Shown one piece after another: positions 6,912 through 14,610 of a stretch of DNA of 64,000 bases; the stretch's first letter is position 1; each line of letters begins with the position of its first letter. Below the pieces are notes generated by a model. That model saw only the letters and a program-made list of their open reading frames with translations, did not search any database and was not told the origin of the DNA. A program made the translations under genes and the position numbers. This stretch comes from Corynebacterium stercoris (GTDB taxonomy: Bacteria > Actinomycetota > Actinomycetes > Mycobacteriales > Mycobacteriaceae), in assembly GCF_024160105.1 (NCBI RefSeq), contig NZ_JAMFTQ010000006.1:1-64000 (forward strand). The letters are read 5' to 3'.

Positions 6912-8048
6912 ATGCTTCCTTCAGAGGGCGACCTGCACACTGTTGCCATCGGCGACGTGACCACCGAAGCTGGGGCCACCATCGCCGATGCGGCCATTGC
7001 CGTCCGCCGCTGGGGTGAACTGCGGGGTGAGCCCGACGGCGAGAACAACATCCTGCTGGTGGAGCATGCACTGACCGGTGATACCCGCGCTGACGATTGG
7101 TGGTGCGAGATCATCGGCCCCGGCAAGGCCCTGGACACAGACCGCTGGTGCGTGGTGTGTACGAACGCACTCGGCTCCTGCTACGGCTCCACCGGCCCGG
7201 CAAGCGAGCACCCGGACGGCGATGCGTGGGGGTCACGCTTCCCCGCCATCTCCATCCGCGACATGGTTGTGGCGGAGGCCGCGGCGCTGGATGCCCTGGG
7301 CATCGGCCGCGTCCACGCCGTGCTGGGCGGCTCGATGGGTGGCGCCCGCACGCTGGAGTGGACGCTGCTCTACCCGGAGCGCGTGAGTTATGCCCTAGTG
7401 ATCGCCGTCTCCGCCCGGGCAAGCGCGTGGCAAATTGGCATCCAGTCCGCGCAGATCACCTCAATCACCCAGGATCCCGCCTGGCAAGGGGGCGACTACC
7501 ACGCCACCGGCTCCTCCCCCGACGCCGGGCTCGCCGCCGCTCGCCGCCTCGCTCACCTCACCTACCGCGGCGAGCTGGAGATCGACGAGCGGTTCGGCAC
7601 CTCCCCCCAGTCGGGCGAAAACCCTCTCGGCCCATTCCGTGCCGATGACCAGCGCTTCGCCGTGCAGAGCTACCTCGAGCACCAGGGCAAAAAACTCACC
7701 GAGCGTTTCGACGCCGCGTGTTACGTCGCCCTCACCGAGGCACTGAATCGCCACGACGTCGGGCGTGGGCGTGGCGGCCTCAACAAAGCGCTGCACTCAA
7801 TCAACGTGCCGACGATGGTGGTGGGCGTGGACACCGACATCCTGTACCCGTACCACCAGCAGGAACACCTGTCGCGCAACCTGGGCAACCTGCTCGCAAT
7901 GGCCAAGCTGTCCTCTCCGGTGGGCCATGACGCGTTTCTGGTTGAGGCGCGCCAGATGGATCGGATTCTGCGTAACTTCATCGCTTTGACGGAGCAGGCG
8001 CCGAGCGGCAGGGAGATCGCAGCGGCGCGCGGCGAGTACGCGATCTAG
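6912..8048 (+). CDS. metX: Homoserine O-acetyltransferase
   Basis: MetX acetylates homoserine with acetyl-CoA, the first committed step of methionine synthesis. The 378-residue alpha/beta-hydrolase-fold protein has the nucleophile motif GGSMGG (Ser near residue 140), SARASAWQIGIQ, and the C-terminal acid/His regions GVDTDILYPYHQQEHL and SPVGHDAFLVE. ATG 6912 is chosen because a -10 box lies 7 bases upstream; a TTG at 6894 would give MPT..., similar to other corynebacterial MetX, and remains an alternative. metY is not adjacent, unlike in many corynebacteria. The stop overlaps that of the convergent phosphoesterase gene. Confidence 0.95.
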   Translation: MLPSEGDLHTVAIGDVTTEAGATIADAAIAVRRWGELRGEPDGENNILLVEHALTGDTRADDWWCEIIGPGKALDTDRWCVVCTNALGSCYGSTGPASEHPDGDAWGSRFPAISIRDMVVAEAAALDALGIGRVHAVLGGSMGGARTLEWTLLYPERVSYALVIAVSARASAWQIGIQSAQITSITQDPAWQGGDYHATGSSPDAGLAAARRLAHLTYRGELEIDERFGTSPQSGENPLGPFRADDQRFAVQSYLEHQGKKLTERFDAACYVALTEALNRHDVGRGRGGLNKALHSINVPTMVVGVDTDILYPYHQQEHLSRNLGNLLAMAKLSSPVGHDAFLVEARQMDRILRNFIALTEQAPSGREIAAARGEYAI

Positions 8049-8707
8049 GCTGTCGCCAGGTTTTCGATGCGCACCTGCGCACCGTCGTCGACAGCCATGT
8101 AGGCCTTGCCCATGCCCACCCAGCCGATGAACGGGTCATGCGCGAGCGTGATCTGTTGGTGGACGTGGCCGAGCAGCCACGCACCGTACCCGCAGGCGGT
8201 GAGCTCCTCCGCGGTGCACGGGAGGCAATCGTGGTTGGAGTATTCCCCGGTGATGGAAGTGTGTAGGAGGCCGAGGTTGGGCGTGCCGGCGATTGGGGCT
8301 GGGAACTGACCAACAAGCCGGCGCGGATCCCGGTCCACCGCAACGGCGGCCGTGTGCAGCGCCCACTGGCCCGCGTGCATCGTCTGCGGCTCGGTGCTGG
8401 CAACGGCGACACCGTCTGGGATCACGTCGGAGAGATCGTGGTGCACGTCGTGGTTGCCGGAGATGAAGAAGCAATCGTCGAAAAGCTCGAGCCCCCGTGC
8501 GAAGAAGCGCGTGACCTCGCTGTACGTGTCCTCGGTGAAGCGTTTGCGGTCAATGACGTCTCCGAGCATGACCATGTGCCGCGATCCGGCGGCGGCTCCC
8601 TGCTCCAGCGCACCGAGCGCCCAGTCGATGCCGGGGCCGGTCTTTTTGGCGTCGTGTTGCTTGCGCCCGAGGTGAATGTCTGCGAGGACGAGGATGGGTT
8701 CGCTCAT
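8045..8707 (-). CDS. Calcineurin-like metallophosphoesterase
   Basis: This 220-residue protein has all metal-binding motifs of the metallophosphoesterase fold: DIHLGR near the N-terminus, GDVIDR, GNHD, HTS and GHVHQQ near the C-terminus. It resembles the nuclease domain of SbcD-like proteins but lacks accessory domains, so the substrate cannot be told. A TAGGGT box 6 bases before the ATG suggests a leaderless transcript. It ends in a 4-base overlap with metX on the opposite strand. Enzyme class is sure; biological role is unknown. Confidence 0.85.
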   Translation of the reverse strand: MSEPILVLADIHLGRKQHDAKKTGPGIDWALGALEQGAAAGSRHMVMLGDVIDRKRFTEDTYSEVTRFFARGLELFDDCFFISGNHDVHHDLSDVIPDGVAVASTEPQTMHAGQWALHTAAVAVDRDPRRLVGQFPAPIAGTPNLGLLHTSITGEYSNHDCLPCTAEELTACGYGAWLLGHVHQQITLAHDPFIGWVGMGKAYMAVDDGAQVRIENLATA

Positions 8708-8716
8708 CGCTCCACC

Positions 8717-9061
8717 CTACGACCCCAGTGAATCCACCGAGTAGGCCAGCCACATCATCGCGGCGCCGAGGGCGGTGCAGAACAGCACGTCGAAGCGCTT
8801 CGAGCGCACGGCGAGGAGTCCGATCACCTTCGAGTCGCAGCTCAGCCGCATAGCGGCGAGCCACAGCATGGTGGCACCGAGGGTGAAGGTGGCGCGGCGC
8901 CAGTGCTCCGTCGCGGAAAAGAGCGATGCAGCGGTGAACCCGGCGACGAAGACCGCAATCATGGCGTACTGCATCCACCGCGGCAGCGGGGATGGGCGGT
9001 TGCGCAGGTCGTGGGGGTTGTCCAGCGACAACCCCTCCGGCAGCTCGCGCGTTTTAGGCAA
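8717..9061 (-). CDS. DUF3017 small membrane protein
   Basis: A 114-residue protein with a polar N-terminus (to about residue 29) and three predicted membrane segments (about 30-48, 58-72 and 90-108). It resembles the DUF3017 proteins that follow folD in corynebacteria. It overlaps the end of folD by 8 bases, so the two are co-translated. No catalytic motif is visible and the function is unknown. Confidence 0.75.
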   Translation of the reverse strand: MPKTRELPEGLSLDNPHDLRNRPSPLPRWMQYAMIAVFVAGFTAASLFSATEHWRRATFTLGATMLWLAAMRLSCDSKVIGLLAVRSKRFDVLFCTALGAAMMWLAYSVDSLGS

Positions 9062-9917
9062 GCTGCTCAGCTCGGCGCTCGGCGGACTCGACGATGTTGC
9101 GGACCAAGAACGTGCGCGTCATCGGGCCGACACCGCCCGGGTTCGGGGAAACCCAGCCGGCCTTCTCCCACACGTCCGGGTGCAGGTCGCCGACGGTCTT
9201 CCCGTCCACGCGCGACACACCGACATCCACGAGCGCGGCGCCCTCCTTGATCATGTCCGCGGTGATCATGTGCGGCTTACCGGCGGCGGCGATCACCACG
9301 TCGGCGCGGCGGGTTTCGGCTGCGAGATCCTTGGTACCGGTGTGGCAGAGCACTGCGGTGGCGTTCACGCCGCGGGTTGTCAGCATGAGCGAGATCGGGC
9401 GGCCCACAGTCACGCCGCGGCCAACCACGCACACAATGGCGCCGTTCAAATCCACACCGAAGCGCTCCAGCAGCTTGATGGTGCCGTTCGGGGTGCATGG
9501 CAGCGGCGCGGGCTCATTGAGTACGAGCTTGCCCAGGTTGACGGGGTGCAGGCCGTCGGCGTCCTTGGCCGGATCGATGAGTTCGAGCACGCGGTTCTCG
9601 TTCAGGTGCTTCGGCAGCGGGAGCTGGACGATGTAGCCGGTGACGGCATCGTCGTTGTTCAGCTCGTCGATGAGCGCCTCAAGCTCCTCCTGCGTCGTGT
9701 CGCCGGGCAGCTCCTTCTGAATGGACGCGATGCCGAGCTCCTCGCAGTCCTTGTGCTTCATGCGCACGTAGTTCTGGCTCGCGGGGTCCTCGCCCACCAG
9801 CACCGTAGCCAGGCCCGGGGTGATGCCATGCTTTTCCTTCAAGCGAGTTACACGAGCTTGAAGGTCCGCGAAAATCTCCTCGCGGTAGAGTTTTCCGTCC
9901 AGTTTGATCGCAGTCAC
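9054..9917 (-). CDS. folD: Methylene-tetrahydrofolate dehydrogenase/cyclohydrolase FolD
   Basis: FolD interconverts methylene-, methenyl- and formyl-tetrahydrofolate in the cytosol, supplying one-carbon units for purines. The 287-residue length is normal. It contains [14 protein letters not shown] with the catalytic Lys, the family motif [12 protein letters not shown], and the C-terminal signature [13 protein letters not shown]. The GTG at 9917 has TAGAAT 6 bases upstream, indicating leaderless transcription. The gene diverges from the amidohydrolase gene within about 50 bases and leads into the DUF3017 gene. Confidence 0.95.
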   Translation of the reverse strand: MTAIKLDGKLYREEIFADLQARVTRLKEKHGITPGLATVLVGEDPASQNYVRMKHKDCEELGIASIQKELPGDTTQEELEALIDELNNDDAVTGYIVQLPLPKHLNENRVLELIDPAKDADGLHPVNLGKLVLNEPAPLPCTPNGTIKLLERFGVDLNGAIVCVVGRGVTVGRPISLMLTTRGVNATAVLCHTGTKDLAAETRRADVVIAAAGKPHMITADMIKEGAALVDVGVSRVDGKTVGDLHPDVWEKAGWVSPNPGGVGPMTRTFLVRNIVESAERRAEQLA

Positions 9918-9969
9918 GCCACGATTCTATGCCTCCGCGCGCAGCGAACACGGCAATAGGATGGGAGCC

Positions 9970-11319
9970 ATGACGAACGTGAACCTTGACGCGCTGCGCG
10001 ACGGAATCGACACCGCTGCGCGGGACATTCGCGACGATGTCATCGACTGGCGCCACCACCTGCACAAACACCCGGAGCTACCGAACCGGGAGGAGCAGAC
10101 GGCGGCGTTCATCGTCGAGCGGCTGCGGGAATTCGGCATCGCCGACATCACCGAGGGTGTCGCTGGCCACGGCGTGGTGGCGCGGATCCGCGGTGACAAC
10201 GGGGACGAAGAGGGAGACCGCCGCACTATCCTGCTGCGCGCGGATATCGACGCCCTGCCGGTGAAGGAGCAATCCGGCGAGGACTTTGCCTCCGAGGTCG
10301 TGGATACGGAGTACCCCGGCGGCCCCTTCCCGGTGGCACACGCCTGCGGACACGACACGCACGCCGCGATGCTACTTGGCGCGGCCAAGATCTTGCACGA
10401 CCAGCGGGATCAGCTCCGCGGCGACGTGCTGCTCGCCTTCCAGCCCGCAGAGGAAGGCGCACCCGCCGGGGAGGAGGGTGGTGCCTCCCTGATGGTCGAG
10501 GAGATGGAGGCGCAAGGACTCTTCGAGCCGCGCCCGACAATGGCGTTCGGCATCCACATCTCGCCGCTTCCCGTCGGGGCCGTCGCGTACGCGCGAGGTA
10601 TCCAGAATGCTGCGTCCGAGACGGTGAAGATAACTGTCGTCGGCAAGCAGGTGCACGGCTCCACCCCGTGGCAGGGCATCGATCCGATGCCGGCGGTCGG
10701 CGACATCTTGAGCAACACCGGCCAGATCTACCGTCAGATCGACGTGGAGGAGCGCTTCTCCATCTCACTCGGCCACATTGTGGACCAGGGCCGCTTCAAC
10801 ATCGTCGGCGAGCAGGTGGAGATCTGGGGCACAGTGCGCGCCCTGCGCTCCGAGGTCATGGCGGATGTGAATCAGCGCCTCGAGCGTTACGTTGAGCACC
10901 TCGCCGCCGCGCACGGCTGCACTGGCACCGTCGAGTTCTTCGATGAGGTCCCGCCCGTGGTCAACGGCCCTGAGTGGATCGATTCGATCTTGCCGGTGTA
11001 CGAGCGCATCGCGGGCGAGGCGCCGGTGATCGAAGTCCCGTCTTCCATGGGGTACGACGATTTCTCCGAGTTTTCCTCGCGCTTCGGCGGCGTGTACGCA
11101 CTGCTCGGCGGGCAGAACATCGCCTTCACTGCCGACGGCGGCATCGAGCCCACCGGCGGTGACGATCGCGGCTTCGTGCCCAACCACAGCCCGCGGTTCT
11201 ACGTCAACGACGAGGCGCTCGAATACGGCGTGCGCCTCCACGCGCAGGTTGCGGTGGACCACCTATTCGGCGAGCTGTCCGGCGAGCCGCAGGAGAAGCT
11301 ATCCGGGGGCGCGCGCTAA
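9970..11319 (+). CDS. M20-family amidohydrolase (N-acyl amino acid hydrolase type)
   Basis: A 449-residue M20D peptidase-like protein with WRHHLHKHPELPNRE at the N-terminus, the ACGHDTHAAM metal site, and FQPAEEGAPAGEEGG with the catalytic Glu. Members hydrolyse N-acetyl or other N-acyl amino acids, often using Zn or Mn/Co. ATG 9970 is chosen because TAGGAT lies 7 bases upstream; longer frames would run into folD. trmL follows 3 bases after its stop, so the two probably share a transcript. The exact substrate is not predictable. Confidence 0.85.
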   Translation: MTNVNLDALRDGIDTAARDIRDDVIDWRHHLHKHPELPNREEQTAAFIVERLREFGIADITEGVAGHGVVARIRGDNGDEEGDRRTILLRADIDALPVKEQSGEDFASEVVDTEYPGGPFPVAHACGHDTHAAMLLGAAKILHDQRDQLRGDVLLAFQPAEEGAPAGEEGGASLMVEEMEAQGLFEPRPTMAFGIHISPLPVGAVAYARGIQNAASETVKITVVGKQVHGSTPWQGIDPMPAVGDILSNTGQIYRQIDVEERFSISLGHIVDQGRFNIVGEQVEIWGTVRALRSEVMADVNQRLERYVEHLAAAHGCTGTVEFFDEVPPVVNGPEWIDSILPVYERIAGEAPVIEVPSSMGYDDFSEFSSRFGGVYALLGGQNIAFTADGGIEPTGGDDRGFVPNHSPRFYVNDEALEYGVRLHAQVAVDHLFGELSGEPQEKLSGGAR

Positions 11320-11322
11320 TCC

Positions 11323-11790
11323 ATGCCCTTGCACATCATCTTCGACAACCCCGTCATTCCCGGTAACACCGGCAACGCGATTCGCCTCGCCGCGAATACG
11401 GGCGCGGTGCTGCACTTGGTCGAGCCGCTGGGCTTCAATTTCGACGACAAGCACTTGAAGCGCGCGGGGCTGGATTACCACGACCTGGCAGATGTCCAGA
11501 TCCACCCCGATTTGGACACGTGCTTTTCGACGTTAGGCCCAAGCCGCGTCTTCGCCTTCACCACCCAGGCGACCACAATGTATCAAAACGTGAAGTATCA
11601 GTGGGGCGATGCGCTGCTGTTTGGCACCGAGCCGACCGGTTTGCCCCGGGAGCACTCGCATCACCCCCGCGTGACTGACCAGGTGCGCATCCCCATGGTG
11701 CCGGGGCGGCGCTCGATGAACCTTACGAACTCGGCCTCGGTGGCAGTGTTCGAAGCGTGGCGCCAACTCGGCTTCGCCGGCGGGGTCTAG
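11323..11790 (+). CDS. trmL: tRNA (cytidine/uridine-34 2'-O)-methyltransferase TrmL
   Basis: A 155-residue SPOUT methyltransferase that methylates the ribose of the wobble base in certain leucine tRNAs. It has the N-terminal NTGNAIRLAANTG, the middle FGTEPTGLP and the C-terminal knot IPMVPGRRSMNLTNSASVAV that forms the SAM pocket. Length is typical for TrmL, which consists only of the SPOUT domain. It begins 3 bases after the amidohydrolase gene. The stop TAG abuts a truncated toxin start on the other strand. Confidence 0.92.
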   Translation: MPLHIIFDNPVIPGNTGNAIRLAANTGAVLHLVEPLGFNFDDKHLKRAGLDYHDLADVQIHPDLDTCFSTLGPSRVFAFTTQATTMYQNVKYQWGDALLFGTEPTGLPREHSHHPRVTDQVRIPMVPGRRSMNLTNSASVAVFEAWRQLGFAGGV

Positions 11791-11806
11791 TGTCCAGCGC
11801 GATCAT
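11789..11806 (-). pseudogene. Stub of a VapC-like (PIN) toxin gene
   Basis: Five bases after the stop of the VapB-like gene an ATG opens MIALDT, the usual first residues of VapC PIN-domain toxins (the Asp is the first acidic active-site residue). After six codons the sequence becomes the 3' end of trmL on the opposite strand, so the rest of the toxin gene has been deleted. The identification rests on six codons plus position and spacing, so it is tentative. Confidence 0.45.
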
Positions 11807-11811
11807 GGACA

Positions 11812-12051
11812 CTAAATTCTTCCCGCGTCAATGAGTGCGAAGACATCGTCGTCAGTCACTGGCGTTGAACCGTACGCGACCAGGAACCCGTCTTCGTTCC
11901 TCTCCACTCGCGCAGTCCTGCCGCCTGGAATGACTGTGAGGCCCCCGCCGTGCGCACTGATGTCCACTACCGAGCCAGGGGTAAGCCCGAGCGCATCCCG
12001 CAGAGATTTAGGGATGAGCAACCGCCCACCGGAATCAATCTTCGCCTGCAC
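11812..12051 (-). CDS. AbrB/MazE-fold antitoxin-like protein (orphan VapB type)
   Basis: This 79-residue protein begins with the swapped-hairpin DNA-binding motif MQAKIDSGGRLLIPKSLRDAL, then GLTPGSVVDI, typical of AbrB/SpoVT domains in VapB antitoxins. The C-terminal tail would normally wrap a toxin. Only a six-codon toxin stub follows, so it is an orphan and may act only as a small DNA-binding protein. GTG 12051 has TAGCCT 6 bases upstream, which overlaps the stop region of the MOSC gene and suggests its own leaderless promoter. Confidence 0.8.
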   Translation of the reverse strand: MQAKIDSGGRLLIPKSLRDALGLTPGSVVDISAHGGGLTVIPGGRTARVERNEDGFLVAYGSTPVTDDDVFALIDAGRI

Positions 12052-12060
12052 GGGAACAGG

Positions 12061-12705
12061 CTAACCGAACCGCTTGTCGTAGCGCGCCTGGTACAGCGGC
12101 GGTAGGATGTTCAGCTCCCACATCCGGTGCGCGAGCTCGTCGTCGCCCATCCACGCCGCGAATGCTTCGCCCATGGTGAAGCCGTGCTCCGGCGTATCCA
12201 GCGGGGTGATCGAGTCGCCCGGGCGGATCACGCCCTCCTTGTTCACGCGGAAGTACGCGCCGCAGTCGCCGGATTCGGTGAAGCGGCGCACCCAGGCGCG
12301 CTCCCCCATCCACTTGGCAAAAGTGCGGCACGGCGTGCGCGGCACCGACACCTCGAGCTCCACCTCGCCGACTTGGAAACGCTGGTTCAGCAACGCGCGG
12401 GTCCAGTCGATGCCGGCGGTGGTGAGGTTCTCCCCGAACACGCCGTGGGGCAGCTCGCGGCCCAGCTCCGCCGACCACGCGTCGAGACGCTCGCGCGCAA
12501 ACGCGTAGACCGCTTTTTGCTGGCCGCCGTGGTGCTGGGTGTCGCCGATGTGGTCGCCCGCGACCCCGGAGCCGTCGCCGTAATCCGGCCCCGGGACGGT
12601 CACCGTGATGAATTCCGCGGATACCTTATTAATACCGCTTTGGCGCTTCAGCCCGCCCGGGTCCGGTTGGGGGTCGGCGATGTTGGTGCTCAGAACCTCT
12701 GCCAT
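12061..12705 (-). CDS. MOSC-domain protein (YiiM-like)
   Basis: A 214-residue protein with the MOSC motifs GDHIGDTQHHGGQQKAVYAF and GVFGENLTT, the conserved Cys in VPRTPCRTF, and a C-terminal helical extension like that of YiiM. MOSC domains bind the molybdenum cofactor; YiiM-like proteins reduce N-hydroxylated bases and take part in 6-hydroxylaminopurine detoxification. It lies just after the PH-domain pair, separated by a 26-bp tandem duplication, and may be read from the same transcript or from its own weak start (TACCGT 6 bases before the ATG). Confidence 0.85.
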   Translation of the reverse strand: MAEVLSTNIADPQPDPGGLKRQSGINKVSAEFITVTVPGPDYGDGSGVAGDHIGDTQHHGGQQKAVYAFARERLDAWSAELGRELPHGVFGENLTTAGIDWTRALLNQRFQVGEVELEVSVPRTPCRTFAKWMGERAWVRRFTESGDCGAYFRVNKEGVIRPGDSITPLDTPEHGFTMGEAFAAWMGDDELAHRMWELNILPPLYQARYDKRFG

Positions 12706-12712
12706 GCGCTCA

Positions 12713-12764
12713 CGGTACCGCAGCAGGGTCTGCGCTTACGGTACAGCAGCAGGGTCTGCGCTCA
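12713..12764. repeat. 26-bp tandem duplication at the end of the PH-domain gene
   Basis: Units 12713-12738 and 12739-12764 are two copies of CGGTAC-N-GCAGCAGGGTCTGCGCTNA, differing at two positions. On the minus strand each unit can encode SADPAAVP followed by a possible stop. The duplication therefore preserved the C-terminus of the upstream protein and lengthened the gap to the MOSC gene. It looks like a replication-slippage product. Confidence 0.85.
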
Positions 12765-14097
12765 GCGGTGGCAGCTCGCGGGAGCGCAGCGTATCCACGA
12801 GCTGCCGGGCCGCTGCCTCGTCCAAGTCGCGCGCCGTCATTCTCACTGGCCCTGGCACGAGGTCGAAGCGGACGTCGGCAATGTGCAGCGCGCGCTGCAG
12901 CGGCCCCTGTTTGAGCGTGAGTTCCTGGATGTGCGCGGCGGTGACCATCTGGTAGCGGCGGGTAAGGCGCCCGAACGTGGTCACCGCTACGCCCCCGCGC
13001 ACCGTGGCAGTTTGCCAGCGCCAGTCCACTGGCGAGACCCAGCGCGCCCGGCGCGGTGTCACGTACTGGGCCGCGGCTGTGTCCGTGAGCTGATCCGCGG
13101 TGAGCGGCCCGACGGCACCGACAACTGCTACGGCCTGCTCCCACGTGCCAACGGGCAGCAGTTTCGCTGTGCCCGTGGCGTTGCTGCGCTCGGAGGCGTA
13201 CCCGGCGGTGGTGATGGAGACGGTCCACCACCCAAAAGGCCGCCACAGCAGCGGCTGCTTCAGTTGCAGCGCGTGGATCCGGGTTTCGGGCACTGCTTGC
13301 CGACGCCTATTTGCCAGCCCGTAGGTGAGGTGGAACACGCCGTCGGCACGCGTGGCGTTGAAGCGCCAGGACTGGTCGATGGTACGCCAGATGAGCGGGA
13401 TGAAGCCAACCAAGACGGGCACCACCGCGGCAAGCGAGATGCCGGTCCACAGTGGGGCGGTGGCGGACAGCAGCGTGAACACCGTCGAAAACTGCAGTGC
13501 GGCGGCGGCCAGCGAGCGCCCGATGGGGATGGGCGAGACGAGGTAGTTGCGTTCCGGCGCCGGTGCATCTTCCGCGAGCTCGTCTGCGAGCGCTGTGTCC
13601 CCGCCCTTCGCGGCGATGCGGGCGAGGATCTCTGCGCGCAGATCCTCGGCTTCGCCGTGCGGCAGGTAGGCGATCTCAATGGCGGCGTTGATGCCGCCGG
13701 CGACCTCCACGCGCACGGCGGCGAGGCCGAAGACGCGCGGCGCGAGCGGTTCGACCACGTCGACGGCCTGGATGCGGTCGTAGCGCGCGGTGCGCACCTG
13801 GTTCGTCAGCACGCCGCGCTTGAATTCCAGCTCTTCCGCGCCGACTCGGAACCCGGTGCGGGACCACCACAGCTGGCTCACGCCGAACACCAAGCCCAGG
13901 GCGGCGACCACGCCAGCGATACCCCAGAGCGCCTGGCCCCAGCCGACGTCTTCGCTGGTGAGCCAGTTGAAGAGCTGCCCAGAGAAGTTGAACACGGCCA
14001 AGGCGATAAGCGTCAGCACCGTCGCCCACACCCGCAGCAGCGGGCTGAGGCGGTGGACGCGGCGGTAGCCACCGGCGCTCGGCTGCGGGCCGGTCAC
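12736..14097 (-). CDS. PH-domain (DUF304/bPH2) membrane protein, YdbT-like
   Basis: A 453-residue protein with paired membrane segments near residues 20-70 and 175-225 and three bacterial PH (DUF304) domains carrying ARYDRIQAVDVVEP, AVPETRIHALQLKQPL and AAHIQELTLKQGPL. This matches YdbT/YdbS-type two-gene systems linked in some bacteria to envelope stress or antimicrobial-peptide resistance. GTG 14097 is chosen because GTGA overlaps the stop of the YdbS-like gene. Its precise role is unknown. Confidence 0.75.
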   Translation of the reverse strand: MTGPQPSAGGYRRVHRLSPLLRVWATVLTLIALAVFNFSGQLFNWLTSEDVGWGQALWGIAGVVAALGLVFGVSQLWWSRTGFRVGAEELEFKRGVLTNQVRTARYDRIQAVDVVEPLAPRVFGLAAVRVEVAGGINAAIEIAYLPHGEAEDLRAEILARIAAKGGDTALADELAEDAPAPERNYLVSPIPIGRSLAAAALQFSTVFTLLSATAPLWTGISLAAVVPVLVGFIPLIWRTIDQSWRFNATRADGVFHLTYGLANRRRQAVPETRIHALQLKQPLLWRPFGWWTVSITTAGYASERSNATGTAKLLPVGTWEQAVAVVGAVGPLTADQLTDTAAAQYVTPRRARWVSPVDWRWQTATVRGGVAVTTFGRLTRRYQMVTAAHIQELTLKQGPLQRALHIADVRFDLVPGPVRMTARDLDEAAARQLVDTLRSRELPPLSADPAAVP

Positions 14098-14600
14098 AGG
14101 CCGCTCATCCTCTCGCGCGCCTTCGCCGCCAACCGGTCGCGCAACGCGTCCGCCTCCGCGGCGGGCAGGCCCGGCAAGCTCGAGTTCGAGGTGGTGGAGG
14201 CGGTGTGGATCTCCAGTTTCTTCAGCCCCAGAGCGCGGGCGATGGGCCCTGATTCCACGTCCACAAATTGGATGCGCCCGTAGGGAATCGCCGTGATGGT
14301 GTGCCACATCTTGCCTTTGCTCAGCAGCAGCTCATCCTCGGTTTCCAGGTACCCCAGGTTGCGCACGCGAAACGGCACGAGGATGAGGTTCCACAGCAGC
14401 AGCGCAGCCGCACCCGCAAGCGCCCACAGAAGCCACGTCCACTCCCAGCGGTAGTACGCGTAGCCGATGCCGCCGAGCAGAATCGCCGTCCAGATCAGCG
14501 CACCGGTGAACCGCGGCACCATCAGTTTCGGGGAGACGCGGTGCATCTCTTCGACGCTGGTCGGCAGCGGGGTGGGCTGGGAGGATGCGTCGGCAAGCAT
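14094..14600 (-). CDS. PH-domain membrane protein, YdbS-like
   Basis: This 168-residue protein has two membrane segments (about 33-50 and 53-72) followed by one bacterial PH domain with GYLETEDELLLSKGKMWHTI and PYGRIQFVDVESGPIARALG, typical of YdbS. It starts 10 bases after the dnaE2 stop and overlaps the YdbT-like gene by 4 bases, so dnaE2 and both PH genes likely form one transcript. A role with DNA polymerase is not implied by the sequence; the linkage may be only transcriptional. Confidence 0.78.
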   Translation of the reverse strand: MLADASSQPTPLPTSVEEMHRVSPKLMVPRFTGALIWTAILLGGIGYAYYRWEWTWLLWALAGAAALLLWNLILVPFRVRNLGYLETEDELLLSKGKMWHTITAIPYGRIQFVDVESGPIARALGLKKLEIHTASTTSNSSLPGLPAAEADALRDRLAAKARERMSGL

Positions 14601-14610
14601 GGGCCCCAAG

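Noticed and set aside
12127-14283. A 718-residue plus-strand open frame
   Set aside because: It is antisense to the MOSC and PH-domain genes, has no recognisable domain, and its amino acid composition is that of a GC-skewed complement frame.
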